Source: an uncultured Lachnospiraceae bacterium (GTDB taxonomy: Bacteria; Bacillota; Clostridia; Lachnospirales; Lachnospiraceae). From it: DNA of 63,666 bases. This document shows positions 51,684-59,988 of the stretch, piece after piece (the first letter of the stretch is position 1; each line of letters begins with the position of its first letter). The DNA lies in the NCBI GenBank assembly GCA_947644545.1, contig CANRZW010000021.1:1-63666 (forward strand), written 5' to 3'. Made by a program: the position numbers and the translations under genes. The notes beneath the pieces are model-generated. The model was not told where the DNA came from, ran no database searches, and saw only the letters and a list, made by a program, of their open reading frames with translations.

Positions 51684-51717
51684 AAAAAGGCAGAAGCGCT
51701 TACACCTCTGCCTTTTG
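51684..51717 (-). terminator. Rho-independent terminator of the flagellin gene
   Basis: On the minus strand AAAAGGCAGA pairs with TCTGCCTTTT around a 12-base loop and ends in five T residues. It starts three bases after the flagellin stop codon. Confidence 0.85.
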
Positions 51718-51719
51718 TC

Positions 51720-53108
51720 CTACTGCAACAGCTGCAATATATAATTCGACTGCTGGTTTGCCTGCGACAACATGGATGTCGCCGCCTGCTCCAATATATT
51801 GATATTGGAAAAGCGAACCATCTCCGTAGCAATATCGGTATCCCGAATACGCGATTCCGCCGCAGACAGGTTCTCCACGATATTCTCCTCATTGGCGATT
51901 GTATGCTCCAACCGGTTCTGCTGTGCGCCGATCCGGCTGCGGGTCTTCATCACTTTCCTCAGAGCATCCCTGGCAGAATCAATCGCCGATCCGGCTCCGT
52001 TCACAGACGATACATTCAGCTCCTTAATTCCCAATCCTTGCGTGCTCATGTTACCAATCTCCAGCCAGATGCCCTCCCCGGGCTCACAGCCGGTATGGAT
52101 CCAGATCTTCTTACCGGCATCTTCAAAGCTGCCGAAGATCTCCTTTGAATCACAGAAATATGCCGCCTCTTTATCACTCTGATCCCAGCCATGATTGTCA
52201 ATATCATACAGATACAGCATGGATCCTTTGTAGGCGAACTCTACATGACTGGTATGATCCATACTGTTTCCACTTGTTGAATCAAACGCCTTCATGCTAT
52301 CCACAATATACTTAGTGAATTCTTCCGCATTTGTGTAATAAGAGCCGTCGGCTTTTTTCATGCCGATCTCTATTTTCCCCGGACCAGCCGTAACGCCCGC
52401 TGTATCCGTAAAAACAACCGTAGTAGGACAACAGTCCGTACAGCAATTAACAAAGAAAGTAGAGTTTACCAGATCCTCCAGCTTATTTAAAGCGCCCATA
52501 TTAATGTGAACACTGACATAAGGATTAGCGGCCGGATCCGTATCCAAAGCAGAAGTTGATCCATCAACCATAGTATTTCTCAACTCTTCGTGCATATATC
52601 CGGTCTTGGATATACTGTTGCCAAACAGCTGGAAGAACTTACCGTCAGTCGAAGGCTTCGACATATTGATCGTACCACCGCCAAAAGATTCGAGCCCGTC
52701 AAATAGCTTAATCTCATTAAATGTCGTTGTCTCTGCAATGCGGTCTATTTCCGTGATCAGTTGTCGTACTTCCTGTTGAATATAATCCCTGTCGTCAGCC
52801 GTATTCGTTTCATTGGCTGCTTTTATAGACAGTTCTGATATTCTTTGGATCATATCACTGACTTCCGTCAGCGCTCCATCCGCCACCTGACACACAGAAA
52901 CCCCTTCCTGCGTATTCTTTACTCCCTGTTTCAGCCCTCGAATCTGTCTGCGCATTTTCTCTGAGATGGAAAGACCGGCCGCATCATCTGCCGCGCGGTT
53001 AATGCGGTATCCGGAAGAGAGCTTTTCCATAGAATCCGCTTTACTATTGCTGACAATCCCTAATTGTCTTTCTGCATTCATGGCAAACATATTGTGCCTT
53101 ATAACCAT
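51720..53108 (-). CDS. Flagellin
   Basis: The product has 462 residues. The N-terminal D0/D1 region reads HNMFAMNAERQLG, KLSSGYRINRAADDAAGLSI and IQRISELSIKAANETNTADD, which includes the TLR5-contact helix. The C-terminal D1/D0 region contains RDTDIATEMVRFSNINILEQAA and ends QQSNYILQLLQ. The variable domain (about 140-360) is unusual in holding the pairs Cys222-Cys223 and Cys226-Cys227, plus Cys319 and Cys341; most flagellins have none. It is the filament subunit, exported unfolded by the flagellar type III system. It has its own ribosome site (GGAGG, eight bases) and terminator. It is the most likely target of the glycan island. Confidence 0.95.
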   Translation of the reverse strand: MVIRHNMFAMNAERQLGIVSNSKADSMEKLSSGYRINRAADDAAGLSISEKMRRQIRGLKQGVKNTQEGVSVCQVADGALTEVSDMIQRISELSIKAANETNTADDRDYIQQEVRQLITEIDRIAETTTFNEIKLFDGLESFGGGTINMSKPSTDGKFFQLFGNSISKTGYMHEELRNTMVDGSTSALDTDPAANPYVSVHINMGALNKLEDLVNSTFFVNCCTDCCPTTVVFTDTAGVTAGPGKIEIGMKKADGSYYTNAEEFTKYIVDSMKAFDSTSGNSMDHTSHVEFAYKGSMLYLYDIDNHGWDQSDKEAAYFCDSKEIFGSFEDAGKKIWIHTGCEPGEGIWLEIGNMSTQGLGIKELNVSSVNGAGSAIDSARDALRKVMKTRSRIGAQQNRLEHTIANEENIVENLSAAESRIRDTDIATEMVRFSNINILEQAATSMLSQANQQSNYILQLLQ

Positions 53109-53174
53109 ATAAGCTTCCTCCGTTTATGCTGACAGCAAATTGTATTCCATTTCCAAAAATGGATATATTGTAAT

Positions 53175-53203
53175 GTATCGACAGCTTTTTGCCGTTTCAT
53201 AAG
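53175..53203 (-). promoter_or_regulatory. Candidate sigma-28 type promoter of the flagellin gene
   Basis: On the minus strand GTCGATAC (53182-53175) matches six of eight bases of the flagellar GCCGATAA box. A weak CTTAT lies 15-16 bases upstream in place of CTAAA. It would give a leader of about 60 bases before the flagellin ATG. A weak sigma-A pair (TTACAA, 17 bases, TACAAT) lies slightly downstream as an alternative. Confidence 0.35.
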
Positions 53204-53236
53204 AGGTCACAAATATTTTGTCCGATATTCTGTACA

Positions 53237-53402
53237 CTAGTACTCCGTACTTGAAGTTCTTGAGCAAATTTTCGAGGATATTTTTTCGAGTGTACAAGTT
53301 CAGAAACGGAGGCGTAGCGGGCTACGTTGAGTATTCTGGGCTTGTGCAATCGGGAAAGTAGACCGAAATATTTGCACAAGGGTTTTCAGTACAGAGTACT
53401 AG
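53237..53402. repeat. 166-bp palindromic element with nested inverted repeats
   Basis: The outer arms (53237-53269 and 53370-53402) pair over about 33 bases with few mismatches; both ends read CTAGTACTC when read inward. A second inverted repeat is nested inside, CGTAGC against GCTACG with longer flanks ending ACAAG/CTTGT. The whole unit would fold into one long hairpin. Its right end supplies the TAG stop of the ferritin-like gene. A 60-codon frame within it, beginning MCKYFGLLSRLHKPRILN, looks familiar to me as a recurring spurious ORF in Lachnospiraceae genomes. That is recall, not a search. Confidence 0.65.
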
Positions 53403-53944
53403 CCCCTTCTCATCATTTGCAACAGCATAATATGATACTCCTCATCCTGCACGATCCTCTCCAGCACTGCCCTCACACAGTCATCCTCGATCATCTTCAT
53501 ATGCTGCTCATACTGGTTGATCGCCGCTTTCTCGGCCTCTATGTTGGCTGAGATGATTCCCTGCAGATTACCGGCAAACTCCACATAAGATGGCGTCCAT
53601 TGCTGCGGTTTACCACTTCGTGTCGAGATCGAAAAATCAATGTTTCCGCCCAGCAGCATAACCATCTCTCCCAGCTTCTGCAGATGGATCATCTCCGCCA
53701 TGGCAATGCCAAGCAGCGTTCTGGCCTCCGTACAGTATCCGCAGCACATACAGCTTTCCCCGTGGATATACTGGGTAATGGCTGTCAGCTCCGATACTGC
53801 TCCGCAATAATCCACTGTCAGCAGCTTGGCATAGAAAGGATTCTGCTCCTGTACCCTGACCGGTGGGTAGGGGAAGGGCAGCATCAGCGGCGAGATACCG
53901 CTGAAACTGCAGTCACTTTGTAACATCTTTCCTTTTGCTTCCAT
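53399..53944 (-). CDS. Ferritin-like di-iron protein
   Basis: A 181-residue four-helix-bundle protein. The pairs of metal-ligand motifs expected of ferritin-like proteins are present: SELTAITQYIHGE, MAEMIHLQKLGE (ExxH), IEAEKAAINQYEQHM and QDEEYHIMLL (ExxH). This fits rubrerythrin/bacterioferritin-like or manganese-catalase-like proteins. A CMCCGYC cluster between helices 1 and 2 is odd and could bind metal. The N-terminal 35 residues are proline-rich. The likely role is iron or peroxide handling in an anaerobe. Its stop codon lies in a palindromic repeat element, so the native C terminus may have been replaced. Confidence 0.75.
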   Translation of the reverse strand: MEAKGKMLQSDCSFSGISPLMLPFPYPPVRVQEQNPFYAKLLTVDYCGAVSELTAITQYIHGESCMCCGYCTEARTLLGIAMAEMIHLQKLGEMVMLLGGNIDFSISTRSGKPQQWTPSYVEFAGNLQGIISANIEAEKAAINQYEQHMKMIEDDCVRAVLERIVQDEEYHIMLLQMMRRG

Positions 53945-54001
53945 AATAATTCAATCCTTATCTTTTTACATTCTCTATAAGATATTCTATGGAAGCACCC
54001 T

Positions 54002-54059
54002 CACATGGTGTAGCATTAATGCACAAATTACACATGGGGCGGCATTATCGCGCAAATTA
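54002..54059. repeat. Two-copy 29-bp tandem repeat
   Basis: Two adjacent 29-base copies beginning CACATGG and ending CAAATTA agree at 23 of 29 positions. They lie between the oleate hydratase stop and the ferritin-like gene, about 60-115 bases before the latter's start. They could be paired operator sites or a chance duplication. Confidence 0.5.
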
Positions 54060-54096
54060 CAAATCTCTTCCCGCAGAAAAATCTCCACTCCGCAGG

Positions 54097-56100
54097 CTAC
54101 AGCATACCCTCCTTGATCACGCCCTGATCCCGCAGCACCTTCTCCACCACCGTGCCTTTCACCACGCGCAGCAACGGCTTCTTCAACGCATTTAGCGGCC
54201 CCGGCAGCGCGATCTCCAGCGGGGACTTGCCATCCATCAGCTTCACACTGCTGCCAAGCAGTTCCCGGATATCATACACACTGCCCCACACTTCCGGCAC
54301 GCCTCTGTCCACACCCAACAGCCCATATACGGCTTCCATTGCCGTGCGCACGGAATATTCTGTCGTGAAGACCGTATCTCTGGGCGTCTCTGCAAACTGT
54401 CCCAGGAAAGCGAAGTTCACGCAGCAGTCAGGAATCACGTCCGGGCGGTCTCCCTTTGCCCTGGGCATGAAAAACGCCGTAATATAAGGCATCATCGTCG
54501 GCACGCAGACCGCGCTGTGCTCTGCCAGTTCCTCGATCTCTTCCACCGGCACGCCCAGATGATAAAGCCACTCTGCCGTAATTTCCTTACCGGTGCATTC
54601 CTTCATCGGTTTCCTTATATAGTCTCCGGGTACATCCGTAAACAGACCGTAAACCCATACGCAAACCTGCTCCTTATCCTGCTCCTTAAATTGTCCCTGT
54701 CTGTTGATCGTCCAACTCAGCAGCCAGGAAGAGTCCTTGCAGCTTACGATACCGCCGGTCACAACCCTGCCGCTCCTTGGATCACGCTTACAGATATTTG
54801 TGATATAGGGAAGGATCCTGTTATCCAGCGTAGTGACTGTCGCAGATTCCCAGTTTGTCTTCGTTACGTCGGAACAGAATTTCTCAGGATGACCAAATGC
54901 CGCATCCTGCCTGGCAATATTTTTCCACAGACTCCAACAGCCGCTCGTTCTGACCTCGGCATCCCCGTTGGGTGCATGATCCTGGTCACCATACACAGTA
55001 CCCTCGGTACAGCTCCCGTTCGTGACAAACACAAGATCATTCTCTGTGAGCATAATACCTTCTTCGACTCCTTTTACCCTGCACTCGATGGCTTTTGCCA
55101 CTTTCCTGCCGTTCCTGATCTCGAAGATCACATTTGTCACTTCCGTATTGAAGCGAAACTCCACGCCTGCAGCCTCAAGATATTTCTGCATAGGCAGAAT
55201 CAGCGACTCATATTGGTTATACTTCGTAAATTTCAGTGCGCTGAAATCCGGCAGCCCCGCAATATGATGAATGAATCTCTGGAAATAGAGCTTCATCTCC
55301 AAGGCACTGTGCCAGTTCTCGAAGGCAAACATCGTCCGCCAGTACAGCCAGAATGTAGAATCAAACACTTCATCATCGAAGACATCCTCTATTGTCTTAT
55401 CATACAAGTCCTCATCTTTTGTCATAAAAAGCTTCATAATCTCCATGCAGCCCTTTTGACTCAGATTAAACCTGCCGTCCGTATGCGCATCCTCGCCCCG
55501 GTTCATGGTAGCACGGCACAGGGAATAATTCGGATCCTCCTTGTTGAGCCAGTAATATTCATCCAGCACCGATACACCGGGAGTCTCGAGTGAGGGGATA
55601 CTACGGAAAAGATCCCACAGGCATTCAAAGTGATTCTCCATCTCCCGGCCGCCCCTCATAATGTAACCTCTTGTGGAATCATATATTCCGTCGCAGGCGC
55701 CTCCCGCGATCTCCATGGCCTCCAGAATGTGGATATGACTGCCCGGCATCTGACCGTCACGCACCAAGAAACATGCCGCCGCCAGAGAGGCAAGCCCGCT
55801 GCCCACGATATAGGCATTCTTTTCTTCCACACCCTCGGGCTTTCTCGGTCTGGCAAAAGCCTCATAATTACCGTTACTGTAGTAGATTCCCTTGCTGTTC
55901 TTCGCATCCTTTCCCAGTTCTGTATTCCGGTACTCAGGTTCCGTCGTCACATAATTTCCGCCCGGCTTCCTTCCCCCACCGTGGCCCTGGCTTTGCCGTC
56001 CTTCTTTCTTCTTTTCGTGACTGTGCGCCGCATATGCGACTGCTCCTGCACCTGCCGCTACGGCTGCAACACCTAATCCCAATCCTTTTTTCTTACCCAT
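54097..56100 (-). CDS. ohyA: Oleate hydratase (myosin-cross-reactive antigen family)
   Basis: The product has 667 residues. The FAD-binding start is NAYIVGSGLASLAAACFLVRDG near residue 94, followed by ILEAMEIAGGACDG and the RGGREMENHFECLWDLFRSIPS segment that carries the family's catalytic glutamate. GYDQ-like and NFAFLGQFAETPRDTVFTTEYSVRTAMEAVY segments continue the match to the end. The enzyme adds water to oleate to give 10-hydroxystearate and detoxifies unsaturated fatty acids. An N-terminal extension of about 90 residues is unusual: a glycine/alanine-rich hydrophobic stretch (residues 6-25) and a lysine/glycine-rich linker, perhaps a membrane anchor. A TetR-family gene lies just upstream. 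Confidence 0.9.
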   Translation of the reverse strand: MGKKKGLGLGVAAVAAGAGAVAYAAHSHEKKKEGRQSQGHGGGRKPGGNYVTTEPEYRNTELGKDAKNSKGIYYSNGNYEAFARPRKPEGVEEKNAYIVGSGLASLAAACFLVRDGQMPGSHIHILEAMEIAGGACDGIYDSTRGYIMRGGREMENHFECLWDLFRSIPSLETPGVSVLDEYYWLNKEDPNYSLCRATMNRGEDAHTDGRFNLSQKGCMEIMKLFMTKDEDLYDKTIEDVFDDEVFDSTFWLYWRTMFAFENWHSALEMKLYFQRFIHHIAGLPDFSALKFTKYNQYESLILPMQKYLEAAGVEFRFNTEVTNVIFEIRNGRKVAKAIECRVKGVEEGIMLTENDLVFVTNGSCTEGTVYGDQDHAPNGDAEVRTSGCWSLWKNIARQDAAFGHPEKFCSDVTKTNWESATVTTLDNRILPYITNICKRDPRSGRVVTGGIVSCKDSSWLLSWTINRQGQFKEQDKEQVCVWVYGLFTDVPGDYIRKPMKECTGKEITAEWLYHLGVPVEEIEELAEHSAVCVPTMMPYITAFFMPRAKGDRPDVIPDCCVNFAFLGQFAETPRDTVFTTEYSVRTAMEAVYGLLGVDRGVPEVWGSVYDIRELLGSSVKLMDGKSPLEIALPGPLNALKKPLLRVVKGTVVEKVLRDQGVIKEGML

Positions 56101-56141
56101 ACTCTAACGCCGCCTTTCTTAATCTGTAGATTTTCAAGAAC

Positions 56142-56162
56142 TCCGGAAATTGGTTTTCCGGA
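56142..56162. promoter_or_regulatory. Inverted repeat, candidate TetR operator ahead of oleate hydratase
   Basis: Perfect 8-base arms TCCGGAAA and TTTCCGGA are separated by 5 bases. The repeat lies between the candidate promoter and the hydratase start, a position where a bound repressor would block transcription. The TetR-family protein encoded immediately upstream is the obvious partner. Confidence 0.5.
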
Positions 56163-56185
56163 ATGGTTCCTCCTGACTTAGGCAT

Positions 56186-56214
56186 ATCTTACACGGCAGC
56201 AAAAAGAAATCCAA
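56186..56214 (-). promoter_or_regulatory. Candidate promoter of the oleate hydratase gene
   Basis: On the minus strand TTGGAT (56214-56209) and TAAGAT (56191-56186) are 17 bases apart. It lies just downstream of the TetR gene terminator and about 25 bases upstream of the inverted repeat. Confidence 0.4.
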
Positions 56215-56219
56215 CTTAC

Positions 56220-56263
56220 AAAAGAGGCAAAATGATATGTTTTTTATCATTTCACCTCTTTTG
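56220..56263 (-). terminator. Rho-independent terminator overlapping the end of the TetR gene
   Basis: On the minus strand AAAAGAGGTGAAATGAT pairs with ATCATTTTGCCTCTTTT (one mismatch) around a 9-base A-rich loop. The stem includes the last codons and stop codon of the TetR gene and ends in T residues. Confidence 0.7.
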
Positions 56264-56834
56264 ATAAATCCTTCTGTGACACTTTTTCAAAGTTATGTAT
56301 GGAATGGGTAATATTCCCATGTAAAGTAATGCTCATTTTCTCAACGATTGCCGTATAATCCTCCTTCATTCCCCGGTCAATCCAGTCCAGCATAACGCCT
56401 ACAAACCCGTATTTATAAAATTCTGCAATAAACGCCTTGTCTTCCTGCCCCAGCCTGGCGTCCTCGCACTTTTCTTCCACCACGTCGACAATAAGCCTGT
56501 AAGTCAGTTCATACAGATAACTCTCCAGCTTGCTGCGTTCCACTGCACGATACACATTCATGATAAAAGGTTTGTTTTCCAATACAACCTCAAAGATCTG
56601 CAGCATTCCCTCCTGCCAGGTATCATAGGTCTTCTTCCCTTGCAGCGCCTTCCTGCCATCCTCAATGCAGCTCCACTCTACCAGATCATAAATATCCTTG
56701 AAATGATAGTAGAAAGACATCCGGCTGATCCCGCAGTCCGCCGTCAGATCCTGAATCGTAATTTTATCCAACGGCTTGTGCATCAGCAGCCGCTTAAGCG
56801 ACGTCTCCAGCGAATGTTTTGTCGTATTCGGCAT
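56247..56834 (-). CDS. TetR/AcrR family transcriptional regulator
   Basis: About 195 residues. The N-terminal helix-turn-helix reads KITIQDLTADCGISRMSFYYHFKDIYDLVEW, the standard TetR DNA-binding segment. The C-terminal part resembles the DhaS-like branch that binds small ligands. It is encoded just upstream of the oleate hydratase gene, which has its own promoter and a palindrome, so regulation by a fatty acid or a related ligand is plausible. I use the ATG at 56834 with GAGAGG upstream; the longer frame starts at a TTG. Confidence 0.85.
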   Translation of the reverse strand: MPNTTKHSLETSLKRLLMHKPLDKITIQDLTADCGISRMSFYYHFKDIYDLVEWSCIEDGRKALQGKKTYDTWQEGMLQIFEVVLENKPFIMNVYRAVERSKLESYLYELTYRLIVDVVEEKCEDARLGQEDKAFIAEFYKYGFVGVMLDWIDRGMKEDYTAIVEKMSITLHGNITHSIHNFEKVSQKDLSKEVK

Positions 56835-56882
56835 GATTCCTCTCTCCCTGTTGCACAAAGATACGATACTTCATTCTGCAGT

Positions 56883-59456
56883 CTATTCAATGTTCATATA
56901 TCTCTTTAACAGCATAAGCAGTTCGTCAATATTGACGGGCTTTGCCGTGTGAGCATTCATGCCGCTTTCCAGACAGCGCTGTATATCTTCCGAAAAGGCG
57001 TCCGCGGTCATGGCAATAATCGGAATCGTCTGTGCATCCGCTTTCCCGGAAGCACGAATCGCCCTGGTTGCCTCATATCCGGTCATGACAGGCATACGGA
57101 CATCCATCAAAACAGCATCATAGTAACCCGCCTTTTCCTGCTCGAACTTTTCTGCGCAGATCTGCCCGTTCTCCGCCCATTCCAGTTCCAGTCCCAGATC
57201 CGTCAGCAATTCATGCAAAACTTCCCAGTTCAGGCTGTTGTCCTCCGCTACCAAAATACGGTATCCGGACAAGTTTGCGCCTTTCACCTCCTCGATCTGG
57301 GCGTCCGCTTCCCGCCCCATATACTTCTGCAATCCATAGAAAAGCGTCGATTTAAACAGGGGCTTAGCGATAAAGCCGCTGATGCCCGCATCCCGGGCTT
57401 CACTCTCAAAATCACTCCAGTCATACGCCGAGATCAGCAAAATCGGAATCTCATCCCCCAGTCCCCGCCGTATCTCTCTGGCAACCTGCACGCCATCCAT
57501 TCCCGGCAGTTTCCAGTCCAGAAGAATGATCTGATAATCGTCTCTCTTTTCGTGATGTTCCATTACGAGCTTAAGCGCCTTTTCTCCGCTCAGCGTCCAA
57601 TCCGCCTGCACGCCAATGGAATCCAACGCTTCTACCACCGTACGGCATAATGTCTCATCATCATCCACCACGAGCATCTTCCAGGCCGGCAGGATCATGT
57701 CCACTTCTTTTACGGTCGCTTTCTCAAAATCAACGGTCACATGGAATTCGGAACCTTTACCCAATTCACTCTCTACATCAATACTTCCTTCCATAGCGCC
57801 GATGATATACTTGGTGATCGCCATCCCCAGGCCGGCGCCCTCCGTCTTATGCACTCTCTTACTGTCCGCCCTCGAGTAGGACTCAAAGATCTTGGAGATA
57901 AACTCCGGTGACATTCCTATCCCATTATCCTTGACGATAATATGCGTCCGAACATAATCTTCTCCTTTCGGAGACTCCTCCTGATATAAGGACAGGCGGA
58001 TTGAACCGTCCTCATGCGTATATTTGACAGAATTCGACAGAAGATTCAGCAAAACCTGATTCAGACGCACACTGTCACAATATACATCTTCCGAAATAAT
58101 ACGATCTATATGTACTTCAAAATTCTGCCGCTTTGCTTTCACCTGCGGCTGAACGATGCCTACAATACCCTCCATTACTTCCCGCAGAGAAACCATATCC
58201 ACCGTCAATGTCATCTTACCGCTCTCGATTTTGGACATATCCAGCACATCATTGATCAATCCCAACAGATGTTTACCTGACAGAGCGATCTTTTTCAGAC
58301 AATTCTGTACCTGTTCCTTATCATCCACATGAGCCGTAGCAATTGCGGTCATGCCCACGATCGCATTCATGGGTGTTCGGATATCATGACTCATATTAGA
58401 CAGGAATTCACTCTTGGCCCTTGTCGCCTCCTCTGCCGCCTGACGCGCCTCATTCAGGTCGTGGATCTGCTGCTTGCTCATCCTGAAATATATGAAAAAG
58501 ATCAGTAACAGCAGTACCAGAATAGAACCGCAGGCTAACAGCGTGGCCCCCGTTCTCTCCTCATTCAACGCTTCCACTGCCTGGTTCAGTGCACCAAATG
58601 GCAGGACAATGACCAGATTCCACTCGGAATTGGGCAGGCTTACCGTGATCACCTGCTGTCTGCCGCCGCCAAATTCAAGTATGGCGACATAACCGTTGCC
58701 CACCTCCAGCGCAGAGACAAGTTCTGTAATATACCGCTCCACATTCTCCTTGTCCTCTTCCTCTGTATAGGTTCCACGCAAATAGCTGAAATAATCCGCA
58801 TAATCTATGCTCTCATCGCGTATGACAAAGGTGCCGTCCGCCCGGATAATATGAGCGTACATTTCTATGCTTTCCTTCTCCAGCGAAAGCTCACCGCTGA
58901 TCTCATCCGTAGAAACCGACATGACCGTAGCGATGCTTTCCTCTCCGGAGCTCATGGGATATCTGGCATTCACGCCGAACAAAACCACCTGCTCACCGGA
59001 AGAATCAGTGGCCACTGCCACCTTGTTTTCTCCCTTTCTGAGAGATTCCATGAACGGCTTCGGATCGATCAATACAGCCTCTTTGCCATACAGCGTCTCA
59101 AACTCTCCTGATTCGGAACACAAAGCCAGAGAAGCAAAATCTCTGACTTCCGTCCTGTAGATCAGCTCCTCATAGATCTCCTCTATGTCATCTCCATCCG
59201 CCGAAACTACTGTCGCTACCGCTTCCGCCTGTTTCAGGCGCAGGTTTACAATGGTCTCAAAATGCTTGCAGATACGTTCTCCCATGCTGGTCATATACAT
59301 GTTACCCAGTTCATCTATCGCCCGTTCGCTCTGACGGCTCATATAAGTACCGAGGAATGCGAACGCCGCCACACTGAAGAAAATAAGTAAAACGAAACCG
59401 CCCAGCACGAATTCCGTCGTCCCTATATTAATACCGCTTTTTTTCTTTTTATCCAT
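56883..59456 (-). CDS. Hybrid sensor histidine kinase with two receiver domains
   Basis: About 857 residues. A first membrane helix (residues 15-38) and a second (about 303-325, LLACGSILVLLLLIFFIYF) enclose an extracellular sensor region of the dCache type. Then come a HisKA domain with the phospho-acceptor in FLSNMSHDIRTPMNAIVGM (His357), an ATPase domain with QVLLNLLSNSVKYT and DNGIGM, and two receiver domains (MLVVDDDE...LLDWKLPGMDG and ILVAEDNS...VLMDVRMPVMTG). No separate output regulator is encoded nearby. The stimulus is unknown. I use the ATG at 59456 with GAAGG upstream; the frame begins eight codons earlier at a TTG. Confidence 0.9.
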   Translation of the reverse strand: MDKKKKSGINIGTTEFVLGGFVLLIFFSVAAFAFLGTYMSRQSERAIDELGNMYMTSMGERICKHFETIVNLRLKQAEAVATVVSADGDDIEEIYEELIYRTEVRDFASLALCSESGEFETLYGKEAVLIDPKPFMESLRKGENKVAVATDSSGEQVVLFGVNARYPMSSGEESIATVMSVSTDEISGELSLEKESIEMYAHIIRADGTFVIRDESIDYADYFSYLRGTYTEEEDKENVERYITELVSALEVGNGYVAILEFGGGRQQVITVSLPNSEWNLVIVLPFGALNQAVEALNEERTGATLLACGSILVLLLLIFFIYFRMSKQQIHDLNEARQAAEEATRAKSEFLSNMSHDIRTPMNAIVGMTAIATAHVDDKEQVQNCLKKIALSGKHLLGLINDVLDMSKIESGKMTLTVDMVSLREVMEGIVGIVQPQVKAKRQNFEVHIDRIISEDVYCDSVRLNQVLLNLLSNSVKYTHEDGSIRLSLYQEESPKGEDYVRTHIIVKDNGIGMSPEFISKIFESYSRADSKRVHKTEGAGLGMAITKYIIGAMEGSIDVESELGKGSEFHVTVDFEKATVKEVDMILPAWKMLVVDDDETLCRTVVEALDSIGVQADWTLSGEKALKLVMEHHEKRDDYQIILLDWKLPGMDGVQVAREIRRGLGDEIPILLISAYDWSDFESEARDAGISGFIAKPLFKSTLFYGLQKYMGREADAQIEEVKGANLSGYRILVAEDNSLNWEVLHELLTDLGLELEWAENGQICAEKFEQEKAGYYDAVLMDVRMPVMTGYEATRAIRASGKADAQTIPIIAMTADAFSEDIQRCLESGMNAHTAKPVNIDELLMLLKRYMNIE

Positions 59457-59496
59457 CAGTGATATCCTTCCATAAAACAATACGATATATTATATA

Positions 59497-59526
59497 AATA
59501 TAGCACATAGTCCTCGGTAAACGCAA
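59497..59526 (-). promoter_or_regulatory. Candidate promoter of the hybrid kinase gene
   Basis: On the minus strand TTGCGT (59526-59521) and TATATT (59502-59497) are 18 bases apart in an A+T-rich stretch about 45 bases before the kinase start. TATAAT overlaps just downstream with poorer spacing. Confidence 0.35.
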
Positions 59527-59587
59527 GACGTTTCCGGCATTTTGAACACCCTCTGAACCGGGAGCATACCTATGCCCTCACATTTTC

Positions 59588-59926
59588 TCAGGATTCACAA
59601 CCATGTTCCGCCGCTTCCTGCCACTGGCATTTTGTCATATTAACACAGCCGTTTTCCCTGAAAATAACACCTTCCGCTGCCAACAGGCTTCTCTGTTCCG
59701 CAAAGCGGGGCGCCATCCTGCCTGCGTGATTAACGACTCTGTGACACGGGTACTCCCCGTAATGCTCAGCCATGGCAAGAATCCTGCCTACCAGTCTCGC
59801 ATTCCTGTCACGCCCGATCAGCCTGGCAATCTGCCCATAAGTTGCCACCTTGCCTTCCGGGATTTCCTCCACCACCGATAGAATCTCGTACACCAGTGCA
59901 TCATTTACGATAGCTTTCTCACGCAT
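59588..59926 (-). CDS. MGMT-family protein (alkylated-DNA repair methyltransferase-like)
   Basis: The product has 112 residues and covers only the C-terminal DNA-binding and active-site domain of O6-alkylguanine-DNA alkyltransferases: VEEIPEGKVATYGQIARLIG (wing-helix part), ARLVGRILA and YPCHRVVNHAGRMAP with the acceptor cysteine intact. Alkyltransferase-like proteins that lack the cysteine have tryptophan there, so this one may be active. The frame is open for 127 codons further upstream, but that part overlaps the permease gene and is not protein-like for this family. I start at 59926, where GGGGAAAG precedes the ATG. Confidence 0.8.
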   Translation of the reverse strand: MREKAIVNDALVYEILSVVEEIPEGKVATYGQIARLIGRDRNARLVGRILAMAEHYGEYPCHRVVNHAGRMAPRFAEQRSLLAAEGVIFRENGCVNMTKCQWQEAAEHGCES

Positions 59927-59988
59927 CTTCTTTCCCCACGCCTTACAGGCTCCTTGCACCGGAATACAGGTTCGCGCATTCTGTCCTG

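Noticed and set aside
53197..53379. 60-codon minus-strand frame beginning MCKYFGLLSRLHKP
   Set aside because: It lies almost wholly within the 166-bp palindromic element; the frame is a by-product of the repeat.
54002..54059. CRISPR array
   Set aside because: There are only two adjacent 29-base copies with no spacer between them and no cas genes in the window.
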